From Streptomyces noursei (GTDB lineage Bacteria > Actinomycetota > Actinomycetes > Streptomycetales > Streptomycetaceae), in assembly GCF_001646665.1 (NCBI RefSeq), contig NZ_LWBU01000179.1, positions 192,759 to 256,758 of the forward strand: a stretch of DNA of 64,000 nucleotides. The letters are read 5' to 3'. Positions 44,030 through 52,828 of this stretch are shown piece by piece. Made by a program: the position numbers and the translations under genes. Position 1 is the first letter of the stretch, and each line of letters opens with the position of its first letter. The notes beneath the pieces were generated by a model. That model had not been told where the DNA came from. It did no database searches and saw only the letters and a program-made list of their open reading frames with translations.

Positions 44030-45477
44030 AGGCCGTACTCCTTCCAGCGGCGGTCCACCAGGGCCGCCGTCGCGGGGTCGGACTCGACCATGTCGGGCCA
44101 GCCGCCGTCGCGGGTGTAGCCCTCCTCGGGCCACTTCCTGGTGGCGTCGATACCCGCCTTGCCGCCCCAGAACTGCTGGTAGGAGGCGTGGTCCAGGTGG
44201 TCGACCGGGCCCTCGACGACCGTGAGGTCGCGGGCGTAGTCGGTGTTGCCCAGCGCCCGCCAGGACACCTCGTGCATGTTGCGGACGTCGCAGTCGGCGT
44301 CGACGATCACGATCAGCTTGGTCAGCGACATCATGTGCGCGCCCCAGATGGCGTGCATGACCTTCTGCGCGTGCTTGGGGTACTTCTTGTCGATCGAGAC
44401 GATCGCGCAGTTGTGGAAGCCGCCCGACTCCGGCAGGTGGTAGTCGACGATGTCCGGGACGATGATCTTGAGCAGGGGGAGGAAGAAGCGTTCCGTCGCA
44501 CGGCCCAGCGGGCCGTCCTCCGTCGGCGGGCGGCCCACCACGATCGACTGGAGCAGCGGCCGCTTCCGCATCGTCACGCAGTCGATCGTCAGCGCGGGGA
44601 AGGGCTCCTGCGGGGTGTAGAAGCCGGTGTGGTCGCCGAACGGCCCCTCGGGCAGCATCTCGCCCGGCTCCAGCCACCCCTCCAGCACGACCTCTGCCTG
44701 GGCCGGGACCTGGAGCGGCACCGTCTTGCAGTCCACCATCTCGATCCGCTTGCCCTGGAGGAAGCCGGCGAACATGTACTCGTCGATGTCCTCCGGCAGC
44801 GGGGCCGTCGAGGCGTACGTCACGGCCGGCGGGGCGCCGAACGCGATCGCCACCGGCAGCCGCTCCCCGCGCCGGGCGGCGACCTGGTAGTGGTTGCGGC
44901 TGTCCTTGTGGATCTGCCAGTGCATGCCGATGGTGCGCCTGTCGTGGCGCTGGAGCCGGTACAGCCCGAGGTTGCGGATGCCGTTCTCGGGGTGCTTGGT
45001 GTGGGTGAGCCCCAGGTTGAAGAAGGACCCGCCGTCCTTGGGCCAGGTGAAGAGGGCCGGCAGCGCGTCCAGGTCGACGTCGTCGCCGGTCAGGACGACC
45101 TCCTGCACCGGCGCGTCCTTGACCTTCCTCGGCGGTACGTGGGTCATCGCGCCCAGCTTGCCGAACGCCTCCCGCACGCCCACGAAGCCGTGCGGCAGCT
45201 CCGGCTTCAGCAGCCCGCCGATCTTGGCGCTGATCTCGTCGTACGACTTCAGGCCGAGAGCCTTCAGCAGCCGGCGGTCCGTCCCGAAGACGTTCATGGC
45301 GAGCGGCATCGACGACCCGCGCACCTTCTCGAAGAGGAGCGCCGGACCGCCGGACTTCTGGACCCGGTCGACGATCTCCCCGACCTCCAGGTACGGGTCG
45401 ACTTCGGCCTTGATGCGCTTGAGGTCGCCTTCGCGCTCCAGCGCCCTGAGCAGCGAGCGAAGATCGTCGTAAGCCAT
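44026..45477 (-). CDS. mqnL: UbiD-family decarboxylase of the futalosine pathway
   Basis: A 483-residue decarboxylase using prenylated FMN from MqnM. Family signatures are present: HWQIHKDSRNHY near residue 195 and the catalytic E-x-x-R/E-type loop in LPEGPFGDHTGFYTPQEPFPALTIDCVTMRKRPLLQSIVVGRPPTEDGPLG near 290-345, and HAQKVMHAIWG near 385. It is the first gene of the mqnL-hypothetical-mqnP unit. No frame gaps were seen. Confidence 0.93.
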   Translation of the reverse strand: MAYDDLRSLLRALEREGDLKRIKAEVDPYLEVGEIVDRVQKSGGPALLFEKVRGSSMPLAMNVFGTDRRLLKALGLKSYDEISAKIGGLLKPELPHGFVGVREAFGKLGAMTHVPPRKVKDAPVQEVVLTGDDVDLDALPALFTWPKDGGSFFNLGLTHTKHPENGIRNLGLYRLQRHDRRTIGMHWQIHKDSRNHYQVAARRGERLPVAIAFGAPPAVTYASTAPLPEDIDEYMFAGFLQGKRIEMVDCKTVPLQVPAQAEVVLEGWLEPGEMLPEGPFGDHTGFYTPQEPFPALTIDCVTMRKRPLLQSIVVGRPPTEDGPLGRATERFFLPLLKIIVPDIVDYHLPESGGFHNCAIVSIDKKYPKHAQKVMHAIWGAHMMSLTKLIVIVDADCDVRNMHEVSWRALGNTDYARDLTVVEGPVDHLDHASYQQFWGGKAGIDATRKWPEEGYTRDGGWPDMVESDPATAALVDRRWKEYGL

Positions 45478-45648
45478 GTCGCCAAGTATGTCCGAACCGT
45501 ACCCGTGGGCCCGCGCCGGGGGCGGGCGGGTCCCGCCGGGGGCCCGGGGGTCGCGCCCCGGAGCGGCCCGGCCGCCACCGGCTAGGCTGGGCTTGTCACA
45601 GGGGCGGGCGAAAACGCGCCCCGCCGAGGCTTCAGGGGGCTGTCCCAC

Positions 45649-46041
45649 ATGCTCAGGGCACTGCTGTACATCCTGCCGCTGGCGCTGACGATCTTCGCCT
45701 TCATCGACTGCCTGAACACCCCCGAGGACGAGGTCAAGCACCTCCCCAAGGTCGCCTGGATCTTCATCATCCTGCTGTTCTGGGTGGTCGGCCCGATCGT
45801 CTGGCTCGTCGGCGGCAAGCAGCGCCACGCCCGCGCCGGCGGCGGGCGGGCGGCCCGCACGGAGTGGGTCGCGCCCGACGACAACCCCGAGTTCCTCAAA
45901 TCGCTCCGGGACGAGAAGGCCGCGGACGAGTCGCTCCTGAAGGACCGCGAGGCCGATGCGGGCCGCCGCGAGGAGGAGCAGGGGAAGAAGGACCGGGACG
46001 AGCAGCAGGACGGCGGCGAACCGGGCCCCGACAAGTCCTGA
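45649..46041 (+). CDS. PLDc_N-type small membrane protein
   Basis: A 130-residue protein with two helices at about 3-22 and 33-55 (LRALLYILPLALTIFAFIDCL; VAWIFIILLFWVVGPIVWLVGG), which is the N-terminal module of phospholipase-D-like proteins found alone in actinobacteria. A charged hydrophilic tail of 70 residues follows, rich in Asp, Glu and Lys. AGGGGG lies 9 bases before the ATG. Function unknown. Confidence 0.82.
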   Translation: MLRALLYILPLALTIFAFIDCLNTPEDEVKHLPKVAWIFIILLFWVVGPIVWLVGGKQRHARAGGGRAARTEWVAPDDNPEFLKSLRDEKAADESLLKDREADAGRREEEQGKKDRDEQQDGGEPGPDKS

Positions 46042-46090
46042 TCCCGCCCCCGGGCGGGGCAACGGCCCTCCGGCGGGGAAGGTACCCGCC

Positions 46091-46546
46091 ATGGACGATC
46101 AGCAGCGGGTACGGCGGTGGCTGGAGACGGCCGTCGCCGAGGCACGGGCCGGCCTCGCCGAGGGCGGCATCCCCGTCGGCGCCGCCCTGTACGCGGCCGA
46201 CGGCACGCTCCTGGGGCGCGGGCGCAACCGGCGCGTACAGGACGGCGACCCCTCCACGCACGCGGAGACGGCCGCGTTCCGGGCGGCCGGACGGCAGCGC
46301 TCGTACCGCGGGACGACGATGGTGACCACACTGTCGCCCTGCTGGTACTGCAGCGGGCTCGTGCGCCAGTTCGGGATCTCCCGGGTCGTGATCGGCGAGG
46401 CGGAGACCTTCCACGGCGGCCACGACTGGCTCGCCGAGCACGGTGTGGAGGTCGTCCTCCTCGACGACCCCGCGTGCGTGGCGATGATGCGGGACTTCGT
46501 CGGGACGCACCCGGCGCTCTGGAACGAGGACATCGGCGATGAGTGA
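46091..46546 (+). CDS. Cytosine-deaminase-like nucleoside deaminase
   Basis: A 151-residue zinc deaminase. Zinc and proton-shuttle residues are H57-A58-E59 and C84/C87 in SPCWYCSG. The C-terminal VVLLDDPACVAMMRDFVGTHPALWNEDIGDE resembles the tail of yeast-type cytosine deaminase, so cytosine or a close base is the likely substrate. GGGAAGG lies 9 bases before the ATG. It overlaps the 2-oxoglutarate oxygenase gene by 8 bases. Confidence 0.85.
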   Translation: MDDQQRVRRWLETAVAEARAGLAEGGIPVGAALYAADGTLLGRGRNRRVQDGDPSTHAETAAFRAAGRQRSYRGTTMVTTLSPCWYCSGLVRQFGISRVVIGEAETFHGGHDWLAEHGVEVVLLDDPACVAMMRDFVGTHPALWNEDIGDE

Positions 46547-47468
46547 GCCCGTCGTCCCCGTGATCGACCTGGCGCCGTGGCTGTCCGGCGGCCCCGCCGC
46601 CCGCGCCGCGACCGCGCGCACCGTCGACCGGGCGCTGCGCACCGCCGGGTTCCTGCTGGTGACCGGGCACGGCGTCGCACCCGACCTGCGGGCCGCGATC
46701 CGCCGGGAGGCGCGCACGTTCTTCCGGCTGGACGCCCGGGTGAAGAAGCGGTACGCCGTGAGGGTCGGCGGGCGCGGCTGGCTCGGGCCGGGCGCGGAGG
46801 CCAACGCGTACGCCGAGGGCGGGCGGACCCCGCCGGACCTGAAGGAGTCGCTGTCGTTCGCCGCCGACGAGCCGACCGGCGACCCGGCGGTGGACGCGGA
46901 GTGGTTCCTGCCCAACACCTGGCCCGCCGAGGTCCCCGGACTGCGGCCCCTGGTGGTGGAGTACCTGGCGCGGATGCGGGAGCTGTCCGACCGGCTGCTG
47001 GAGCTGCTCGGCGAGGCGCTCGGCGGCGGCACGGACTTCTTCACCCGGCACGCCGCCCACCCCACCTGGGGCTTCAACGTCAACTGGTACCCGGGGCGGG
47101 ACGTGCTCGGCGAGCCGGAGCCCGGCCAGTTTCGGATCGGGCCGCACACCGACTTCGGGACGGTGACCGTGCTCGACCGGCAGGCCGGCCGGGGCGGGCT
47201 CCAGGTGTACACCGACGAGCGCGGCTGGGAGGACGCCCCGTACGACCCGGCCGCCCTCACCGTCAACATCGGCGACCTGATGGCCCGCTGGACGGACGGG
47301 CGCTGGCGCTCGGGCCGCCACCGGGTGCTGCCGCCGCCCGCCGACGTGCCGTCCGAGGAGCTGATGTCCCTGGTGTACTTCCACGAGTGCGACCCCGGCA
47401 CCGACGTCCGGGGCGTCGACTCGCACGCGTACCTGCGCGCGCAGCTCGACGCGATCACGACTGAATGA
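46539..47468 (+). CDS. 2-oxoglutarate/Fe(II) oxygenase, isopenicillin-N-synthase-like
   Basis: A 309-residue oxygenase with the N-terminal DIOX_N region (PVIDLAPWL...RTAGFLLVTGHGV) and the double-stranded beta-helix domain. Iron ligands are H and D of GPHTDFGTVTVL near 205-207 and a distal histidine in GRHRVLPPP near 260. The 2-oxoglutarate-binding R-x-S of the family is LMSLVYF here, so the arginine position is unusual. Coupled to the deaminase by overlap; substrate unknown. Confidence 0.83.
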   Translation: MSEPVVPVIDLAPWLSGGPAARAATARTVDRALRTAGFLLVTGHGVAPDLRAAIRREARTFFRLDARVKKRYAVRVGGRGWLGPGAEANAYAEGGRTPPDLKESLSFAADEPTGDPAVDAEWFLPNTWPAEVPGLRPLVVEYLARMRELSDRLLELLGEALGGGTDFFTRHAAHPTWGFNVNWYPGRDVLGEPEPGQFRIGPHTDFGTVTVLDRQAGRGGLQVYTDERGWEDAPYDPAALTVNIGDLMARWTDGRWRSGRHRVLPPPADVPSEELMSLVYFHECDPGTDVRGVDSHAYLRAQLDAITTE

Positions 47469-47537
47469 CGGTTCGCCCGACCCCCCACGCGGCCAACGGT
47501 TCGAAAGTAACCTTGACTTGACGCTGAGTCACGGGGG

Positions 47538-49610
47538 GTGGCGGTGGACAGAGCGCTGTACGGCCGCGAGGCGGTCCTGGACGAGTCGGGTCTGGCCGCG
47601 CGGCTGACCGGACTCACCCCGTACAGCTTCGCCGCCGCCGGGTACGAGCACGGTGACGATCCACCCGTCACCGTCTTCACCGGCGGCCGGGGCATGGGAA
47701 AGACCGCACTGCTCAAGCAGGTGCGCAACGCCTACCGGGGCGGCACGCCGCTCGCGCTGCTGGACTGCGCGCACATCGAGCCGCCCCTCGACCACGGGCC
47801 CGGCTGGAACCCGCTGACCGGCGCGCTCGCGGAGCTCGCCGTGCAGCTGTCGCCCAGGGTGCTCTCGGCGAGGCCGGTGGAGTTCCCGCGCCTCGCCCTC
47901 GGCCTGGCGGCCATCGCCGTCACCGGCTGGTCGCAGGAGGACGACGACCGGGCGCGGCGGGACCTCCAGCGCCTCGGTCCGGTCCTCGCCACCGTCGACG
48001 AGGCCAAGGGCGCGGCCGGCACCTGGGTCTCCAAGGTGCTCGCCAAGCTGGCCGCCACGGCCGCCGAGGCGACCACGCCGCTCGCCGGCGTGCTGGCCGA
48101 GGCGACGGTCGAGACGGTGATGGAAGAGGTGTTCGGGCGCTACCAGCGCAGGTCCAAGGCCTTCTACGGCGCCTACCGCAACGCGGGCGGCCGGGGCGAG
48201 CTGGGCCTGCACCAGCTGGCCGTCGACTTCGAGCAGGGCGGGCGCCGCCGGGAGGAGGCCGAGGGCTTCCTGGTCGGCGCGCTCGTGGAGGACGTGCGCC
48301 GGGCGTACGTCGGCCTCACCCGGCGCGGCACCCGCCGCGGCCGCCCGGTCGTCCTCCTGGACAACGCCCACCTGCCGCTCGGCCGGCGCCTGGTCGAGCC
48401 GATCCTGCGGGACCGCAGCGCCGGGAGCCGCGACCAGCTGGTGATCGTCGCCGCGTCCCTGGAGCGCGACCACGAGGGCCTGCGGCGGGCGGCCAGGACC
48501 CGGCTGCCGGAGGTCGCCCACCGGGCGCCGTGCCCGCGCGGCCCCGACATCACGTCGGGCGTCCTCGCCGTGGAGCTGACCCCGCTGAGCGCGGCGCACG
48601 CGCAGGCCGTGTTCGACCGGTACGACCCGGCCGCCCGCGTCCCGGCCGGCCTGCCGCGGGCGGTCCACCGGCTGGCGGGCGGGCGGCCGATGGCCGTGGC
48701 GCTGCTCGGGCGGGCGGCCGGCGGGGTGCCGGCGGCGGACCGCGGGACGCTCACGCCGGGCGCCCTGGTGGACCTGACGGTGGAGCTGCGCGAGGACGCC
48801 GCCGCCGTCCCGGTCGCCGGCACGCTGCTGGGTGAGCTGCTGCCGCCGGGGCTGCGCCCGGACGCGGCCGCCGTGCTGGCCGCCGCCCACGACGAGGAGT
48901 CGGCCCGGGTGCTGGCCCGCACCCGGCTGCGCGGCGCGTCGGGGGAGGGCGACATGGCACTGCTCGTGCGGGACGCGCTGCGGGCGGACGGCTGGCCCGA
49001 GGGCGGCGGGCACTTCGTGGCCGACCCGCTGCTGCGGGCCCTGCTGCTGCACCGGCTGCGGTTCCACGACGGCGACGCGCCCGAGTACGCCGCGTGGCGC
49101 GCGGTCCACGAGACGCTGCACCGCCACTACGGGCCCGAACCGACGCCGTACCGGCTGCGGCAGGAACTGGCGCTCGGCCGGACCGAGGGGGCGGTGACCG
49201 AGCTGCGGCGGGAGTTCGCCGCGCCGGACGTCGTGGGCTGGCTGGGGCGGCTGCGGTTCGTCGCCTCCGCCCCGTACCCCCGCGAGCACCGGCGCACCGG
49301 CCCCGACCCGCGCCGCGCGGTGGCGCTGGGCGAGGACCCGGGCGGACCGCTGCCCGACGGGCTGGACGCGGACGCGACGGCGCTGCACCTGTGCCTGCGG
49401 CGGCTGCTGCACGCGGTGTGGCTGCTGACCGACCCGCTGGCCCTGCCGGACGACGACGTGGTGGACAAGCTGGTGCACGAGCTGCGCCAGCTGTCCGGCC
49501 GGCACCTGACCGGCACCAGCACCCTGTGGGACGCGGCCACCCACTGGCCGAGGGACATCCGTGCCTGGCGGGGCCTCACCGTCCCGCCGGGGCGGGAGGA
49601 CGGAGTCTGA
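47538..49610 (+). CDS. P-loop NTPase (STAND-like), coupled to a periplasmic-binding-type gene
   Basis: A 690-residue NTPase with a Walker A motif GGRGMGKTA (49-57) and a Walker B-like VVLLDNAHLP near 275. The rest is helical and Arg/Ala-rich, with no recognised sensor repeats or DNA-binding domain at the end. The layout resembles AAA/STAND NTPases. I took GTG at 47538; a GTG two codons later is possible. The stop is one base from the next start, so the two are co-translated. Confidence 0.7.
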   Translation: MAVDRALYGREAVLDESGLAARLTGLTPYSFAAAGYEHGDDPPVTVFTGGRGMGKTALLKQVRNAYRGGTPLALLDCAHIEPPLDHGPGWNPLTGALAELAVQLSPRVLSARPVEFPRLALGLAAIAVTGWSQEDDDRARRDLQRLGPVLATVDEAKGAAGTWVSKVLAKLAATAAEATTPLAGVLAEATVETVMEEVFGRYQRRSKAFYGAYRNAGGRGELGLHQLAVDFEQGGRRREEAEGFLVGALVEDVRRAYVGLTRRGTRRGRPVVLLDNAHLPLGRRLVEPILRDRSAGSRDQLVIVAASLERDHEGLRRAARTRLPEVAHRAPCPRGPDITSGVLAVELTPLSAAHAQAVFDRYDPAARVPAGLPRAVHRLAGGRPMAVALLGRAAGGVPAADRGTLTPGALVDLTVELREDAAAVPVAGTLLGELLPPGLRPDAAAVLAAAHDEESARVLARTRLRGASGEGDMALLVRDALRADGWPEGGGHFVADPLLRALLLHRLRFHDGDAPEYAAWRAVHETLHRHYGPEPTPYRLRQELALGRTEGAVTELRREFAAPDVVGWLGRLRFVASAPYPREHRRTGPDPRRAVALGEDPGGPLPDGLDADATALHLCLRRLLHAVWLLTDPLALPDDDVVDKLVHELRQLSGRHLTGTSTLWDAATHWPRDIRAWRGLTVPPGREDGV

Positions 49611-49611
49611 C

Positions 49612-51147
49612 GTGCCCAATCCGCTGCGCTACCGGGTCTTCTACACCACCCGGCAGAAGATCGTCACCAGCACGCTGGTGCTGGCGCTGCTCGCCTGGGG
49701 CGCGGTCCACGCGATCGACCGGCTGACCACCCCCGAGGACCGCTCCTGCGCCCCGGGCGTCGCCCGCCCGGTGGGCGGCGACGAGTGCGTCGGGGTGTCC
49801 GGCGACGGCTACGCCTTCGAGGTCCCGGCCCTGAAGGACGTCGCCAAGGCCATCGCCGAGGAGAACGGGCGCCTGAAGGCGGGCGAGTACGCCACCGTGG
49901 CACTGCTCCTCCCGCTGACGTCCACCAGCCCGTCGATGCGGACCAAGATCCTGCACGAGGTGCAGGGCGCGTTCGCCCAGCAGTACGAGGCGAACAACAG
50001 GTCCAACAACCAGGTGCCCAAGATCCGGCTCGTCCTGGCGAACACCGGCAACGGCAACGCCCACTGGCGTCCGGCCGTGGACGCCCTGAAGGCGATGACC
50101 GGGGCGCCGCACCACCTGCGCGCGGTGTCCGGCATAGCGACCAGCAGCACGCCCGTCCGGCACGCGGTGACCGAGCTGACCCGGTCGGGCATCGCGGTCG
50201 TGGGCACCACCATCACCGCCGACGACCTCACCAACGGCCCCGGCCGCAAGCCGTTCCCGGGCCTCGCGCGGGTCTCTCCCACCAACAGCGACGAGGCCGA
50301 CGCGCTGTCCCACTTCGGCAGGGTGAACGCGGCGAAGGCGATCCTCGTCCACGACGCCCGCGACGGCGACCACTACACGGACACCCTGAAGGGCGCCTTC
50401 TCGAAGCTGCTGGCGAAGTCCCCGTACCAGCCGCAGCTGTTCACCTCGCCGAAGGACCCGACCCTGGAGGGTCCGACCGCCAACACCTTCCGGCAGATCG
50501 CCCACCTGCTGTGCACCACCCGGGCGGACACCGTGTTCTTCGCCGGGCGGCACACCCAGCTGCGGCAGTTCATCAACGCGCTGGGCGCGCGCGGCTGCAC
50601 GCACCGGCCGTTCACCGTGCTGACCGGCGACGAGGGCTCGTACCTGGGCGCGGACCCCCAGCTCGACCGGAACGCGCTCGGCAAGGGGCTGACCGTCCGC
50701 TACGCGGCGCTGGCCCACCCCGACGCGTGGCGGGCGGCCCCGGGCAGGACGCTGCCGAAGGCGGGCGGGTCGACGGCGGCGTACGAGCGCTTCCACTCGA
50801 TGATGGACGCGGTGCGCGCCGAGGAGGTGGGGCCGGTCGAGCTGTCCGACGGGCAGGCGATCATCGCGTACGACGCGATGGCCACGGCCGTGCACGCGAT
50901 CCGGCAGGCGACGGTCGAGGGCCGCCTGCCGGCCCTGGAGGACGTGGGGCTCCAGTGGCCGCAGGTCACCGGGGACCTGCGGGTGAGGGGCGCGAGCGGC
51001 TGGATCTGCCTGGACAACCACGGCAACCCGTACAACAAGGCGGTGCCGGTGGTGGAGCTGACGCGGGACAAGCCCCGGTTCGTGCAGATCGCCTGGCCGG
51101 AGGGGAAGCCGCCGACCGGCGAGTGCATGCCTCCGCGCACCCCGTAG
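49612..51147 (+). CDS. Membrane-anchored periplasmic-binding-fold protein (type I, ABC/receptor-like)
   Basis: A 511-residue protein: one N-terminal helix near residues 18-36 (IVTSTLVLALLAWGAVHAI), then a large domain of the type I periplasmic-binding fold (TVALLLPLTSTSPSM...PKIRLVLANTGNGN; AILVHDARDGDHYTDTL; ADTVFFAGRHTQLRQFINAL). This fold binds amino acids or signals. No permease or ABC ATPase lies nearby, so it looks like a receptor rather than a transporter part. GTG start, tightly coupled to the NTPase gene. Confidence 0.75.
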   Translation: MPNPLRYRVFYTTRQKIVTSTLVLALLAWGAVHAIDRLTTPEDRSCAPGVARPVGGDECVGVSGDGYAFEVPALKDVAKAIAEENGRLKAGEYATVALLLPLTSTSPSMRTKILHEVQGAFAQQYEANNRSNNQVPKIRLVLANTGNGNAHWRPAVDALKAMTGAPHHLRAVSGIATSSTPVRHAVTELTRSGIAVVGTTITADDLTNGPGRKPFPGLARVSPTNSDEADALSHFGRVNAAKAILVHDARDGDHYTDTLKGAFSKLLAKSPYQPQLFTSPKDPTLEGPTANTFRQIAHLLCTTRADTVFFAGRHTQLRQFINALGARGCTHRPFTVLTGDEGSYLGADPQLDRNALGKGLTVRYAALAHPDAWRAAPGRTLPKAGGSTAAYERFHSMMDAVRAEEVGPVELSDGQAIIAYDAMATAVHAIRQATVEGRLPALEDVGLQWPQVTGDLRVRGASGWICLDNHGNPYNKAVPVVELTRDKPRFVQIAWPEGKPPTGECMPPRTP

Positions 51148-51169
51148 CGTCCGGGGCGCGTCCGGGCCG

Positions 51170-51685
51170 CTACGTCGCGTCGAAGTCCCGGGCCTCGTAC
51201 CGGTCGCGGAGGTCCTCGCGGCGCTCCGGCGACCAGGCCGGCCAGTCCGCCGGCCGGCCGTCGAGGGAGTCGGCGAGGAGCAGGAAGTGGTCGTGCCAGC
51301 CGGCGAGGCGGTCCAGCCGCAGGTCCTCCGTCCCGCGGAACTCGCCGGTGAACTCCAGCACGGTCTCCCCCGGCCCGCCCGGCTCCAGCCGGAACCGCAT
51401 CCGGTCGTCCTCCGGGGCCGTGTACTCGACGACCCGCTCGACCTCCCAGTCGGTGACCGTCCCCGACGCGACGGCCGGCGGCCGGGTGGTGGGCCGGCGC
51501 AGCACGACCTCGCCGCCGAGCCGGCTCTGCAGGACCTCGGTCTCGGCGAGCCACCCCCGCAGACCGCCGGGGGTGGTCAGGGCGAGCCAGACGCGCTCCG
51601 CCGGGTGCGGCAGGGTGACCCGGAACCGCAGGGTGTGGGTGTCGCCGTGGCTGTCACTGGTACCGGGCGGGATCTGTACGGCCAT
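51170..51685 (-). CDS. SRPBCC (AHSA1-like) domain protein
   Basis: A 171-residue START/Bet v1-fold protein with the AHSA1 pattern: TLRFRVTLPHPAERVWLALTTPGGLRGWLAETEV, then VVEYTAPEDDRMRFRLEPGG, and the terminal GWHDHFLLLADSLDG. Such proteins bind small hydrophobic ligands or chaperones. It is convergent with the periplasmic-binding-type gene. Confidence 0.85.
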   Translation of the reverse strand: MAVQIPPGTSDSHGDTHTLRFRVTLPHPAERVWLALTTPGGLRGWLAETEVLQSRLGGEVVLRRPTTRPPAVASGTVTDWEVERVVEYTAPEDDRMRFRLEPGGPGETVLEFTGEFRGTEDLRLDRLAGWHDHFLLLADSLDGRPADWPAWSPERREDLRDRYEARDFDAT

Positions 51686-51754
51686 GGGTCCAGCGTCGCG
51701 CGGACCCGCGCCGGGCGCTACCGCGCCGGGGCGCGGGCCCCGGCGCGGTACGCG

Positions 51755-52828
51755 TCAGACGCCCGCGTACGAGTGCAGGCTGTTCACGAAGATGTTGACC
51801 CCGTAGTAGTTGAAGAGCCAGCACGCGAAGGCGATCAGCGCCACGTACGCCGCCTTGCGGCCCTTCCAGCCGGCCGTCGCCCGCGCGTGCAGGTACGCGG
51901 CGTACGCGACCCACGTGATGAACGACCAGACCTCCTTGGCGTCCCAGCCCCAGTAGCGGCCCCACGCGTCGCCGGCCCAGATGGCGCCCGCGATGATCGT
52001 GAAGGTCCAGAGGGGGAAGACCGCCGCGTTGACGCGGTAGGCGAACTTGTCCAGCGTCGCGGCCGCGGGCAGCCGCTCCAGCACCGAGCGGGCGAAGCCG
52101 CCGGGCGTGCCGCCCTGTGCGAGCTTGTTCTCGTACGCGTCCCGGAAGAGGTACAGCAGCGTGGCGACCGCGCCCAGGTAGAAGACCGCGCCGCAGAAGA
52201 TCGCGGTGGAGACGTGGATCCACAGCCAGTAGGAGTGCAGGGCCGGGACGAGCTGGTCGCTGTCGGTGTAGAGCCAGGTCGTGGCGATGCCGAGGTCCAG
52301 CAGCACGGTGGTGACCAGCAGCAGGCCCATCCACCGGACGTTCTTCCCGGCGAGCAGGAAGGCGAGGTACGCGCCGACCGCCACCGTGGAGAAGGTGAGG
52401 GAGAACTCGTACATGTTGCCCCACGGCGCCCGCTGCACGGACAGCGCGCGGGCGACCACGCCGGCGGCCTCGACCAGGAACGCGAGGGTGGTCAGCGAGA
52501 CGGCGATACGCCCGTAGAGGTCGCCCTTCTCGTCACCGCCGGCCGCGCCCGGCCCGTCCGGCACGTCCCGGGCGCCGGCCGCCGAGCGGGTGACGACCTT
52601 CGGCTTGTCGAGGACCGCGGTGCCCCCGTCCCGCTGCCGCACCCGCACCGCGGGGGCCTGCGCCGGGGCGGTGAGGGCCGCCGCCGTGCGGCCGACCTTG
52701 CTGCGGCTGCCCAGGACCCATTCGGCGATGTGCGCGAGGAAGGCCAGGGTGTACACGGCCATGGAGGAGTAGACGAGCACATTGCTCATCTCCGCCAGGC
52801 TCTCGTTGGTCGCGGCGGCGAGATTCAC
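51755..52828 (-). CDS. ccsB: Cytochrome c biogenesis protein CcsA/CcsB (haem export, System II)
   Basis: A 357-residue membrane protein with about eight helices and the tryptophan-rich haem motif GRYWGWDAKEVWSFITW (about residues 290-306). The flanking histidines near HSYWLWIHVSTA and HARATAG are typical haem ligands. A long hydrophilic insert at about 50-105 is an actinobacterial feature. It overlaps resB by 4 bases. Confidence 0.94.
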   Translation of the reverse strand: MNLAAATNESLAEMSNVLVYSSMAVYTLAFLAHIAEWVLGSRSKVGRTAAALTAPAQAPAVRVRQRDGGTAVLDKPKVVTRSAAGARDVPDGPGAAGGDEKGDLYGRIAVSLTTLAFLVEAAGVVARALSVQRAPWGNMYEFSLTFSTVAVGAYLAFLLAGKNVRWMGLLLVTTVLLDLGIATTWLYTDSDQLVPALHSYWLWIHVSTAIFCGAVFYLGAVATLLYLFRDAYENKLAQGGTPGGFARSVLERLPAAATLDKFAYRVNAAVFPLWTFTIIAGAIWAGDAWGRYWGWDAKEVWSFITWVAYAAYLHARATAGWKGRKAAYVALIAFACWLFNYYGVNIFVNSLHSYAGV

